A stretch of 9,273 bases of DNA from Leptolyngbyaceae cyanobacterium SM1_3_5. GTDB lineage: Bacteria > Cyanobacteriota > Cyanobacteriia > Elainellales > Elainellaceae. The stretch's first letter is position 1. Each line of letters begins with the position of its first letter. The DNA lies in the NCBI GenBank assembly GCA_012031475.1, contig JAAUTJ010000140.1, forward strand, positions 1 to 9,273, read 5' to 3'. A program made the position numbers and the translations under genes. Below, piece by piece: positions 1 through 6,637 of this stretch. Under the pieces are notes generated by a model. It searched no databases. It was not told the origin of the DNA and saw only the letters and a program-made list of their open reading frames with translations.

Positions 1-342
1 AGTGTGGATGAAAAGCCAGAATCATTGCAGATTCCTCAAGTCGTGAGTCAGCGGATGGCGCGGCGAATGGCGTTTTTCTGCGGCATTCCCTCCGCCTTGG
101 GCATGGCAACGTTCTTCGTCAGCTATCTTCTCGTCACCAAAAATATCTTTCCGCTGCCCACGTCTGCCGTCGTGCTGGTGAGCATGGGCTTTTTTGGGCT
201 GGGCGTATTGGGCTTGAGCTACGGCGTAATCTCGGCGTCTTGGGATGAAGAAGCAGCGGGAAGCATGTGGGGCTGGTCGGAGTTTACGCTTAACTGGAGT
301 CGCTTGACGGCAGCGTGGCGCTCTAGTAAAAAGTCCTCGTAA
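1..342 (+). CDS. PAM68-family photosystem assembly protein (DUF3464), 5' end outside window
   Basis: This is the C-terminal part of a small two-helix thylakoid membrane protein of the PAM68 family. In plants and cyanobacteria the family assists early assembly of photosystem II. Visible features are a short polar segment, the basic stretch SQRMARRMAF, and a first membrane helix of about 20 residues starting near FFCGIPSALG. A short loop and a second helix (SAVVLVSMGFFGLGVLGLSYG) follow, then the acidic/Trp-rich tail SWDEEAAGSMWGW and a basic end. These motifs and their order match cyanobacterial homologues from memory. The frame is open to the window edge. Homologues carry a longer charged, lysine-rich N-terminus, so the GTG at position 4 is probably an internal valine and the true start lies upstream. 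The gene lies 80 bases before the DAHP synthase gene on the same strand. Confidence 0.85.
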   Translation, partial: SVDEKPESLQIPQVVSQRMARRMAFFCGIPSALGMATFFVSYLLVTKNIFPLPTSAVVLVSMGFFGLGVLGLSYGVISASWDEEAAGSMWGWSEFTLNWSRLTAAWRSSKKSS

Positions 343-422
343 CTTTGAAGACGGACGTAAGATAATTGGGGCTGTTGTCTTTTGTGCGGCAGCCGCCAAA
401 TTCAACAACAGGAACCCTTGAC

Positions 423-1478
423 ATGATCGTGGTAATGAAAATCGGCGCACCCGAAGCCGAAGTTTCGCGGTTGGGCGCAGAATTTGAAGAATTAGGACTC
501 AGCCCCGAAAAGATCGTCGGCAAAACCAAGACGGTGATCGGCTTGGTAGGCGACACGGTTGATCTGGATGCTCTCCAGCTTCAGGAAATGAGTCCCTGGA
601 TCGAACAAGTGCTGCGCGTTGAAAAACCCTACAAGCGCGTCAGCCGCGAATATCGACACGGCGAAGCCAGCGAAATTGCGGTTTCCACCCCGGCGGGCGT
701 CGTGCTGTTTGGCGAAGGTTGCCCGATCGTCACGGTCGCGGGTCCCTGCTCCGTCGAAAATGAGTCGATGATCGTCGAAACCGCCCATCGCGTCAAAGCC
801 GCAGGCGCAAAATTCCTGCGCGGTGGCGCGTTCAAGCCTCGCACCTCGCCCTATGCCTTTCAGGGTCACGGCGAAAGTGCCCTCGGCCTGCTGGATGCTG
901 CCCGCCAAGCCACTGGACTGGGGATCATTACGGAAGTGATGGACACCGCCGATCTCGACATCGTGGCGGCAGCCGCCGACGTGGTGCAGGTGGGCGCTCG
1001 CAACATGCAGAACTTCTCGCTGCTCAAAAAAGTGGGAGCGCAAGATAAGCCCGTTCTGCTCAAGCGCGGCATGTCCGCCACGATCGAAGAATGGCTGATG
1101 GCGGCGGAATACATCCTCGCAGCCGGAAATCCCAACGTCATCCTGTGTGAGCGCGGCATCCGCACCTTCGATCGCCAATATGCCCGCAACACGCTTGATC
1201 TTTCCGTGATCCCCGTGTTGCGATCGCTGACGCACCTGCCGATCATGATCGATCCCAGTCACGGCACGGGCAAAGCCGAATATGTGCCCGCGATGGCAAT
1301 GGCGGCGATCGCTGCCGGAACCGACTCGCTGATGATCGAAGTTCATCCGAACCCAGCCAAAGCGCTTTCAGACGGACCGCAATCCCTGACGCCCGATCGC
1401 TTCGATCGGCTGATGCAGGAATTGTCGGTAATCGGCAAAGCGGTCGATCGCTGGGAAGCCGTTCCTGCCTTGGCTTAG
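423..1478 (+). CDS. aroF: 3-deoxy-7-phosphoheptulonate synthase (DAHP synthase), type I-beta
   Basis: The enzyme condenses phosphoenolpyruvate with erythrose 4-phosphate to DAHP, the first step of the shikimate pathway to aromatic amino acids. The 351-residue protein has a small N-terminal ferredoxin/ACT-like regulatory domain (about 1-70) ahead of a TIM barrel. This is the arrangement of the Thermotoga-type enzyme, in which that domain mediates aromatic feedback inhibition. Catalytic and metal-site motifs are intact: GPCSVE (Cys109), GGAFKPRTSPYAFQG (134-148), GARNMQNF (191-198), LLKRG, DPSHGTG (His280), EVHPNP (Glu306) and Asp317 in SDGPQSL. By family knowledge the Cys, His, Glu and Asp bind the metal. 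I chose the ATG at 423 because AGGA lies at 410-413, 9 bases upstream, and because homologues begin MIVVMK. A TTG at 366 would add 19 unconserved residues. The gene is full length and ends 24 bases from a convergent neighbour. Confidence 0.96.
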   Translation: MIVVMKIGAPEAEVSRLGAEFEELGLSPEKIVGKTKTVIGLVGDTVDLDALQLQEMSPWIEQVLRVEKPYKRVSREYRHGEASEIAVSTPAGVVLFGEGCPIVTVAGPCSVENESMIVETAHRVKAAGAKFLRGGAFKPRTSPYAFQGHGESALGLLDAARQATGLGIITEVMDTADLDIVAAAADVVQVGARNMQNFSLLKKVGAQDKPVLLKRGMSATIEEWLMAAEYILAAGNPNVILCERGIRTFDRQYARNTLDLSVIPVLRSLTHLPIMIDPSHGTGKAEYVPAMAMAAIAAGTDSLMIEVHPNPAKALSDGPQSLTPDRFDRLMQELSVIGKAVDRWEAVPALA

Positions 1479-1502
1479 CAGCCTCATTCTCTAGTCTTCT
1501 TC

Positions 1503-2771
1503 CTAGGAGAAGGACTTAGGCGAGGGCGGTTCCGACTGCAAGTTTTCAAGCTGCTCTTCAATGTGGCGCAGCATTTGATTGAGAGCGGGCAGTGAGTCAA
1601 ACTTGTTGCCCGAAGCTCCTGGCTGCAACCGAGCGCGATCGCGAATTTCGTTCACCTTAAGCTGAAGCTGCTTGGCGATCGTGATTGCGTCGCGCTCTAG
1701 ACTCGATAGCTGCTGCTGCTGATAGAACCGCAAAGCCGCGCCGCGCAGCACTTGCAGCGTTGCTTCTTCTTCACCATTCACCGAGGGCATGAACCGAAAG
1801 CGCAGAAGCAGGCGCGTGTTTTGATGCATCCGTTCGATCTCAACCTGCTTCGGATGTTTGACGGCAATCAGCGACAGATGGCACATCCGCTTCAGTTCGT
1901 TGATGATGCCCTGAAACTGATCGGGTTCGAGGCGATCGAGAACCGATTGCAGGACGCCATTTTGACTCCACAAAATCCGCCCATACTGCGGCTGGCGCTC
2001 AAAATATAAGCGGCCAATGCCGCCCAGCAGCACTCGCGCCATCAGTTCCTTCAGCAGCGTAGCAGGCGGCAGCGTTGCTAGCTGTTCGATCGGGCTAGAG
2101 AGATGGTTTGCCTCCACTTCAAGCAGCGGCAGCGGTGAAATCACTGAGGGCGGAATCGTCGGCGGGGCAGTCGGCTCGTCGGATTCACTCGCATCGGGCA
2201 GCAAAGACGGCTCAATCAATGCTTCTCGACGCACTTCTGGAGCGGGCTGAAATGGAATATCGGGCGGCGGCGTGGCGATGCCCTGCGGCGTGATGCTGTG
2301 CAGCGTCAGTTCTTCGGGACTGTCTACGACCAAGGTTTGCTGCAATTGGCGATCGATCGACTGGCTGCTGCGCTTGCGGGCGGCTCCACGCGGCGGTTTG
2401 GCCGTCTTGATTTTGGGGAGCGACTGGCGGCTACCGCCCTGCTGCAAATAGGCAGACAAAATCGCTTGCAGCGCTTCTGAGGACAAAGGCCGCGACACCA
2501 GCGAGTAGTTCATGTATGAAACAATACGCCGCGCATATTCAAGAGCAACGGTATCGTCTGGGCTGACCATGCCCAAATTTAGGCGGCTCCCTTCCAAAAA
2601 CAGCGGCAAAATTTGATGATACAAACAGGCTTCAAAGGGCAAAACGCCATCAATTAAGATGAACATCTGCTCAGCGTTCAGCCGATCTGCCCAGTCAGAA
2701 GGAAAGTAGGACAACAGGTGACGATGGCCGGAGGAACTGGATTCGGCGCGATCGCTGAATGGGGACACCAT
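1503..2771 (-). CDS. PilB/GspE-like protein with N1 and N2 domains but no ATPase domain
   Basis: This 422-residue protein has no signal peptide or membrane segment. Residues about 35-110 (LIDGVLPFEACLYHQILPL, then GSRLNLGMVSPDD and RPLSSEALQAILSAYL) read like the MshEN/T2SSE N-terminal domain of type IV pilus and type II secretion ATPases. A basic then proline-rich linker spans about 115-235. Residues about 237-345 follow the second, PAS-like domain of PilB/GspE: a helix, GRLYFERQ in place of the usual DIHFEP, GRILWSQNGVLQ in place of the usual RIRFRIDGVL, a long helix, then LLLRFRFMPSVNGEEEATLQVLRG. The protein then ends in a short Q-rich, helical tail. No Walker A, Walker B or tetracysteine motif exists, so it cannot be an ATPase. 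I infer a scaffold or regulator that binds pilus-type components. The start is the first ATG; no clear Shine-Dalgarno is seen. It follows the HTH regulator by 85 bases, possibly in one operon. Domain calls are by eye. Confidence 0.8.
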   Translation of the reverse strand: MVSPFSDRAESSSSGHRHLLSYFPSDWADRLNAEQMFILIDGVLPFEACLYHQILPLFLEGSRLNLGMVSPDDTVALEYARRIVSYMNYSLVSRPLSSEALQAILSAYLQQGGSRQSLPKIKTAKPPRGAARKRSSQSIDRQLQQTLVVDSPEELTLHSITPQGIATPPPDIPFQPAPEVRREALIEPSLLPDASESDEPTAPPTIPPSVISPLPLLEVEANHLSSPIEQLATLPPATLLKELMARVLLGGIGRLYFERQPQYGRILWSQNGVLQSVLDRLEPDQFQGIINELKRMCHLSLIAVKHPKQVEIERMHQNTRLLLRFRFMPSVNGEEEATLQVLRGAALRFYQQQQLSSLERDAITIAKQLQLKVNEIRDRARLQPGASGNKFDSLPALNQMLRHIEEQLENLQSEPPSPKSFS

Positions 2772-2856
2772 AGCAGGCGAAAAGGGAATGTTGTTGCTAT
2801 TCTAGCCGTCTGAGTCCGCAATGCCGCATATTGATTTTGCAAAACTTCAGTAAAGT

Positions 2857-3992
2857 CTAAGCAGCATTACGGAATTCCTGCACCGCGAGATACAGCTTAA
2901 TAAACTTGCTGGTGAGGCTGTTGGTTTTGAGATTGAGTTCTTTGGCGATCGCTCCATGCTTTTTCCGGCTTTCCGGCCTGTAATCAGGTGATCAAACAGG
3001 GTGCGATCGTCAGGCGGCAGCGTGTGGCGAAAGCGATCGGCTTCGGTCGGCGTCAAGCCCAGATTTTGCTCGATCGACGTGCCCAGCCACGACATCACCA
3101 TGTCCGGCTGATGCTTCAGCCCAAACACGCGCATGGCATGGTAGCTAATTTTTTCGCGCAGTCGGTAGACTTCTCCGATCGGACGGTTGAGCAGTTTGGC
3201 GATCGCCTCTTGCGACTGACCCTGCAAATGCAGCGCCAGCCAGCGAGATGCATCCGGTTCCACTTCCGATTCGAGATAGGCGGCGAATTCGTTCTTGACC
3301 GTCGTTCGCAGCGTTTGCTGCTCTTGCAAGGCTTGTTCTTCTTGATACTGGGCGATCGCCTGCGGATCAAGCAGGCTGAAGGCGTTGTCGGCATCGTCGG
3401 GCGAAATTTCTTCCGACACCAAGCGCACCGATTTGCCACCGGGAACCTGCGTCATGCCACCGCGCTGCGATCGCTTCAAATAGTTGACAAAGCGATAGAC
3501 GAGGAGCGGCTGATTGCGAATCGGACGCAGGCAGTATTCTTCGATGCTGGCGAGCATTAAAGCGTTGCGGAGGCGTGGATTCGGGCTGCACTGGGCGATC
3601 CACTGCATCTGCTGACGAATGTAGTTGTCACTTTGGATTAGTTCTTGAATCACTTCTTGCAGCACTTCTTTCACCGATCGATGCCGATCGCGCGACAGCG
3701 CCACGCCCGTGCGAATCTTGTTGCGAATCAGGAATAGGCTGCCCAAGCGCTGAAGCAGCTTTTGATAGGCTTGTTCGGGCGGAATGTGCAAATAGCGCTC
3801 CTGCAAAATCCGATAGCGATAGTCCATCGCCTGCTGCGCGATCGCCAGTCCGGTTGCATCAAGATGTGAGAAGCGATCGGGATCTTCCCCGATCAGCCAG
3901 CGAAAAATGCCCGTTTGGGTAGCAGATTGACCTGGACAATCGGCGGCAAGTCGCGCCTGCCAGTCTTGCGTAATGTCCTGCATCAGCGGCAT
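2857..3992 (-). CDS. HTH regulator, tentatively HetZ-related, with one frameshift near the 3' end
   Basis: This is an all-helical conserved cyanobacterial protein, 378 residues after repair of one frameshift. It resembles HetZ-related proteins, which act in heterocyst patterning but have relatives in non-differentiating species; I hold that name tentatively. Conserved-looking stretches include DYRYRILQERYL (58-69), LIRNKIRTGVALSRDRHRSV (about 88-107), ASIEEYCLRPIRNQPLLVYR (148-167) and the sigma-region-4-like HTH GQSQEAIAKLLNRPIGEVYR (258-277). As given, the frame changes after Glu347 at about 2952 and runs to 2847 with an unrelated tail. One added base next to the HIP1 site at 2945-2952 restores AIAKELNLKTNSLTSKFIKL, a second HTH, and a stop at 2857. 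AGGA lies 10 bases before the ATG at 3992; the ATG at 3983 is an alternative start. It is transcribed toward the PilB-like gene. A DNA-binding role is inferred. Confidence 0.8.
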
Positions 3993-4025
3993 GGAGATAG
4001 TATCCTTGGTTCCCGACTTGTTCTA

Positions 4026-4056
4026 TTTATATCTATTCAAGAAATATCTCTTACAA
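4026..4056 (-). promoter_or_regulatory. Possible promoter of the HetZ-related gene
   Basis: On the minus strand an AT-rich stretch lies between the terminator of the preceding gene and the regulator's start. TATAAA (4031-4026) could be the -10 box. TTGTAA (4056-4051) could be the -35 box, with a spacer of 19 bases, slightly long for a standard sigma-70 promoter. The position fits an independent promoter starting transcription about 30 bases before the ATG at 3992. This rests on sequence resemblance only. Confidence 0.3.
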
Positions 4057-4064
4057 ACCTGGTA

Positions 4065-4087
4065 GAAAAATTCACCCACGCGGGTGA
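4065..4087 (-). terminator. Rho-independent terminator after the coiled-coil gene
   Basis: Read on the minus strand, TCACCC (4087-4082) pairs perfectly with GGGTGA (4077-4072) around the tetraloop GCGT, and is followed by AATTTTT. The stem has six pairs, mostly GC, with a T run directly after it. It lies about 55 bases beyond the stop of the 94-residue gene. It therefore separates that gene from the HetZ-related gene downstream. On the plus strand no T run follows, so it should work in one direction only. Confidence 0.65.
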
Positions 4088-4114
4088 CTTCACGATCGAT
4101 GAGTTGTGCTTCTT

Positions 4115-4157
4115 ATTGTGTTTCGCTTTACTGTGTTTCGCTTTACTGTGTTTCGCT
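4115..4157. repeat. 15-bp tandem repeat carrying the stop codon of the coiled-coil gene
   Basis: The unit actgtgtttcgcttt occurs at 4115-4129 (one mismatch), 4130-4144 (exact) and 4145-4157 (partial). On the minus strand the unit reads AGCGAAACACAGTAA and keeps the reading frame of the 94-residue gene. Each copy therefore encodes Ser-Glu-Thr-Gln followed by a stop, and the gene's own stop (4145-4143) is one of up to three in-frame stops. The length, a multiple of three, means copy-number change would leave the end of the protein unaltered. Confidence 0.85.
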
Positions 4158-4427
4158 GCTGTCCTCGATCGCGTTCACCAAACCCTGTAACGCCTTTGTC
4201 AACTGACCCAACTGCTCGATCGTGCTGTCGTGATTTTCCGCCAGGGTTTGCACGGCATCACTGAGCGCGAAAATCTGGTAGCCCTGCTGCTGCACCTGCT
4301 GAGCGATCGCATCGACACGACTGGCTAGGCGATCGACTGTTTCAGTCGTAGCCAAAACGGTTTCGCCAATTTGCTGCACGATTGTTTCGATTCGCTGTTG
4401 CTCGCTGTTGTTCACCGTGTTGTTCAC
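4143..4427 (-). CDS. Small coiled-coil protein of unknown function
   Basis: This 94-residue protein is rich in Gln, Val and Ala. It has hydrophobic residues in heptad-like spacing over most of its length (IETIVQQIGETVLATTETVD and RLASRVDAIAQQVQQQGYQI), pointing to a long coiled coil. There is no signal peptide and no membrane segment. I do not recognise a family with a known role. I chose GTG at 4427 because GGAGGT, a full Shine-Dalgarno, lies at 4440-4435 with a 7-base spacer. The TTG at 4442 would overlap that site. It lies 140 bases downstream of the GspC-like gene on the same strand and has its own terminator. Short tandem repeats flank it on both sides. Its oligomeric form and its link to the neighbouring pilus-like genes are inference only. 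Confidence 0.75.
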   Translation of the reverse strand: MNNTVNNSEQQRIETIVQQIGETVLATTETVDRLASRVDAIAQQVQQQGYQIFALSDAVQTLAENHDSTIEQLGQLTKALQGLVNAIEDSSETQ

Positions 4428-4510
4428 AATTGCCACCTCCAAATCTCGCTTGGCGTCTGCTGATGCTGCCCCTGACGCCTCAAGCTGCCTGTCGTGAAGG
4501 CGGCTTCACT

Positions 4511-4536
4511 GTGCTTTTTCGCCGTGCTTTTTCGCT
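4511..4536. repeat. 13-bp tandem repeat upstream of the coiled-coil gene
   Basis: gtgctttttcgcc (4511-4523) is followed directly by gtgctttttcgct (4524-4536). Its core resembles the 15-bp repeat on the other side of the small coiled-coil gene, since both contain a GTG-T-run-TCGC pattern. The octamer cttattgt also occurs near both arrays, at 4112-4119 and 4541-4548. The stretch 4428-4567 holds no gene that I can see. Confidence 0.7.
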
Positions 4537-4567
4537 GTGACTTATTGTACTGCCTCGCTGGTGGCGA

Positions 4568-5583
4568 TTAAAACTGCTGACCCACGTAGATCGATCGCAC
4601 TTCGCCATTGCGCCGAATCACAGCCGCATCGTTCGACACAGAAACCAGTGTCCAGCCGCTTGTCCCAATGTTTTCACCGACGCTGATTCGCTGCGGCGAA
4701 CCGCCCACTTCAAACAGCGCCGCCGATCGATCGCCAAACTGCATCAATCCCATCAGCGTCTGCTGTGGTGCAGAAGCAGGTGCAACCGCAACGGCGGGAG
4801 CGGGAGCCGCTGGTGCAGGTCGAGCCGCTGGAACGACTGGTGCGACTGCGACAGGCGGGGCAACGGGTGGAACAACCGGGACAGGGGAAACCCCCACAGG
4901 TGGATAAAGCGTCTGCGGTGGCTGATAAACCGGGATGTAGACGCGATCGGGCGTGGAGGGCGACGCACTGGGCGTACTGCTGGCAACTCCAACGCTGGGA
5001 AGGGCTGGACTGGAAGCGGTGGCAACGGCAGACGCATCCGGTTGGGTGCGACCCGCAATCCGATCGAGCGATTGCTGCACATAGTTCATAAACTGCTGGT
5101 CGGCCTGAGAGGGCTGGGCACCACTGAGCGGCTCGGCAGTCGGAGCGGCGGGACGGAAGAAGACGAGCCACGACATACCAGCGGCGATCGCAGAGGCAAA
5201 AGCCGCCGCCAAAAAGCCAGCGGCTCACATGATCGATCGGCAGCGGGTTCCAAGGTCGCGATCGCTTCGGCATCGGGTGTGGCAATCTGGCTGGCTGATT
5301 CGATCGGGGCGAGTTCGACAGGCAGATCCGGCACTTCCAACTGGGGAATGGCGATCGGCTGCAAAGACACCACTTCAGGGACAGGCGTTTCCACAGGCAA
5401 GCCGCCGCCTTCAAAAATGCGATCGACTTCGCCAAATAGCTCATCCATCAAGCGGTTAGCATAGGAATCCACCGGAAAATTGCCGTCACCGAGCAGATCG
5501 ATCGGGTCTGGCTCAGCGCGGGTAGACGCTGGCGCGTCGATTTCGTCAAGGACGGAAGGATTGACGTGGACTTCTTGAGACAT
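4568..5583 (-). CDS. Bitopic membrane protein with GspC/PilP-like C-terminal domain, one frameshift
   Basis: The reconstructed protein has 338 residues. An acidic N-terminal cytoplasmic part (1-118) contains the segment YANRLMDELFGEVDRIFEGG (41-60). One membrane helix follows (about 121-143, AFLAAAFASAIAAGMSWLVF), then a long Ala/Pro/Val-rich linker. A compact C-terminal domain (about 278-338: LMGLMQFGDRSAALFEVGG, then QRISVGENIG, GWTLVSVSNDAAVIRRNGEV and RSIYVG) ends the protein. That domain resembles the HR/PilP domain by which GspC or PilP contact the secretin. As given, the gene is split: the frame from ATG 5583 goes out of register at 5211-5215, and the rest reads from there to 4568. One extra A (plus strand) in the run aaaaa at 5211-5215 joins the frames cleanly. 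AGGT lies 8 bases before the ATG. A role as inner-membrane link of a pilus or secretion-like complex is inferred. Confidence 0.78.
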
Positions 5584-5795
5584 AAAACTTTACCTGAGAG
5601 CGACGAACAGCCAGAGGATGCGCTGAGCTTGCGCCCGATTTTACCTGATTTTGCCGACAGTGTAGCAAGAAGTTTGCAAGTTGCTAAATTGCGGAGGCGA
5701 TCGCCTCGCAAAATTCAGGATGACCTAGCAGGTTTGTCTATGTTGGAATTGAATTCGCGCTGCTTGTGGGCGATCGTTTTTTAAGAATGAAACCG
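5584..5795. other. Divergent intergenic region with HIP1-centred inverted repeat
   Basis: This AT-richer 212-base stretch separates two divergent genes and should hold both promoters; I cannot place either with confidence. It contains gaggcgatcgcctc, a 14-base perfect palindrome around HIP1 at about 5694-5707. With one bulged G it extends to ttgcggaggcga / tcgcctcgcaa (about 5690-5711). AGCAA (5664-5668) and TTGCT (5681-5685) form a weaker inverted repeat that could be an operator. An open plus-strand frame through here has no family-like sequence and was not called. Confidence 0.5.
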
Positions 5796-6170
5796 ATGCA
5801 AATCACGTTTGATATCTCAGAAGAACTCGCGATTCGGCTCAGCCCGCTCACTGATCAGCTACCACAAATTCTAGAGCCAGGGCTGCGCGAACTCACGGCT
5901 GCTTCTGAATCGGGTTTCGCTGGAGCCGCAGAAGTGCTTGAGTTTTTAGCTGGCCTTCCCTCGGCTGAGGAAATTATCGCGCTGCGACCTAGCAATTTGT
6001 TTCAAGCTCAAATCACTGAACTTTTGGAAAAGCAGCGAACTCAAGGACTCACACCTGCTGAGGAACAACTTTGGGAGCAATATCAATATCAATATCAATA
6101 TCTAGAACATTTAGTTCGGATTGCAAAAGCAAAAGCTTTCTTTAAGCTCAAAGCTTCAGCAATGAATTAG
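5796..6170 (+). CDS. Unknown cyanobacterial protein, upstream partner of the HNH endonuclease
   Basis: This is a short soluble protein of 124 residues. It opens with a beta-strand/helix pattern (MQITFDISEELAIRLSPL), continues through QLPQILEPGLREL and VLEFLAGLPSAEEIIALRPS, and ends in a charged helix (QYLEHLVRIAKAKAFFKLKA). The opening recalls ribbon-helix-helix antitoxin-like proteins, but I see no clear DNA-binding motif and assign no function. I recall this family from cyanobacteria beside a small HNH gene. ATG 5796 is preferred over ATG 5787 because homologues that I recall start MQIT or MKIT and AAGA sits just upstream at 5784; the choice is not certain. The stop is 6 bases before the HNH start, so the two are probably cotranscribed. 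A CAATAT array lies inside the gene. Base composition is AT-richer than in the flanking genes, which may indicate transfer. Confidence 0.72.
   Translation: MQITFDISEELAIRLSPLTDQLPQILEPGLRELTAASESGFAGAAEVLEFLAGLPSAEEIIALRPSNLFQAQITELLEKQRTQGLTPAEEQLWEQYQYQYQYLEHLVRIAKAKAFFKLKASAMN
6078..6101. repeat. In-frame (CAATAT)x4 repeat
   Basis: Four exact CAATAT units occur at 6078, 6084, 6090 and 6096 inside the coding region and encode four Gln-Tyr pairs before LEHLVRIAKAK. As I recall homologues, only one or two QY pairs occur here. The extra units look like a replication-slippage expansion that keeps frame. Confidence 0.9.
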
Positions 6171-6176
6171 CCATGA

Positions 6177-6603
6177 ATGAGTAATACTTACATTCCGTTA
6201 GCTTTGCGGCGATCGGTGTTTGATCGAGCCAATGGTTGCTGTGAATATTGCTTGATTCCCGAAGCAGCAACGCTGGCTCTTCACGAATTAGATCATACTT
6301 ATTGCTGAAAAACATGGCGACACAACAGAAGCTACAAATATTGCTTTAGCTTGTATGCTGTGCAACAAACATAAAGGAAGTGATCTTGCATCGGTTGAGC
6401 CAATCACTGAAGCGATCGTCCCGCTGTATCATCCTCGCAAGCAGCGCTGGCAAGAGCATTTCTCTTTGAACAACGGGGAGTTTATCGCACGAACGGCGAT
6501 CGGGCGCATAACCATTCGACTACTTCAGATGAATCGTCAAGAGCGAGTGATTGAGCGCAAGTTATTAGTTGAAGCAGCACTTTTCAATCTGCCAGATACC
6601 TGA
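6177..6603 (+). pseudogene. HNH endonuclease with one-base insertion
   Basis: This is a small HNH-family nuclease of 141 residues after repair. The ATG at 6177 gives MSNTYIPLALRRSVFDRANG, then CCEYC (Cys22, Cys25), HELDH (the first HNH histidine with its Asp-His) and a premature stop just after 6300. Deleting one base of the tt at 6299-6300 continues with IAEKHGDTTEATNIAL, ACMLCNKHKGSDLA (second Cys pair, Asn and His) and a C-terminal domain ending FNLPDT at 6603. All zinc and catalytic positions are therefore present on the two sides of one indel. By family knowledge it would cleave DNA with a metal ion at the His/Asn/His centre; its biological target is unknown. It sits 6 bases after its partner gene. 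Whether the break is real decay or a sequence error cannot be decided here, but similar errors nearby favour the latter. Confidence 0.8.
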
Positions 6604-6637
6604 CAAGTGCAGTGCAAAAAATGCAGATTTTAAGTGA

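Noticed and set aside
366..422. Upstream extension of the DAHP synthase from TTG 366
   Set aside because: It adds 19 residues unlike homologues, while ATG 423 has AGGA at a good distance.
492..1346. 284-residue open frame on the minus strand opposite the DAHP synthase
   Set aside because: It mirrors a strongly conserved enzyme, is His/Arg/Asp-rich with no family pattern, and is a codon-bias shadow.
1486..1520. Palindrome cttcttcctaggagaag between convergent genes as a bidirectional terminator
   Set aside because: The pairing is a loop-less palindrome with a short stem and no T run on either strand.
2988..3560. 190-residue plus-strand frame opposite the HetZ-related gene
   Set aside because: It is antisense to a well-conserved gene, Arg/Gln/His-rich, and has no family resemblance.
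4115..4157. CRISPR-like array
   Set aside because: The units are contiguous 15-bp tandem copies without spacers.
5566..5784. 72-residue plus-strand frame across the divergent intergenic region
   Set aside because: It overlaps the start of the GspC-like gene, runs through the HIP1 palindrome and shows no recognisable sequence or ribosome-binding site.
6604..6637. tgca-aaaaaa-tgca as a terminator between the HNH gene and mnmG
   Set aside because: The stem is only four weak pairs; it is not convincing despite the suitable location.
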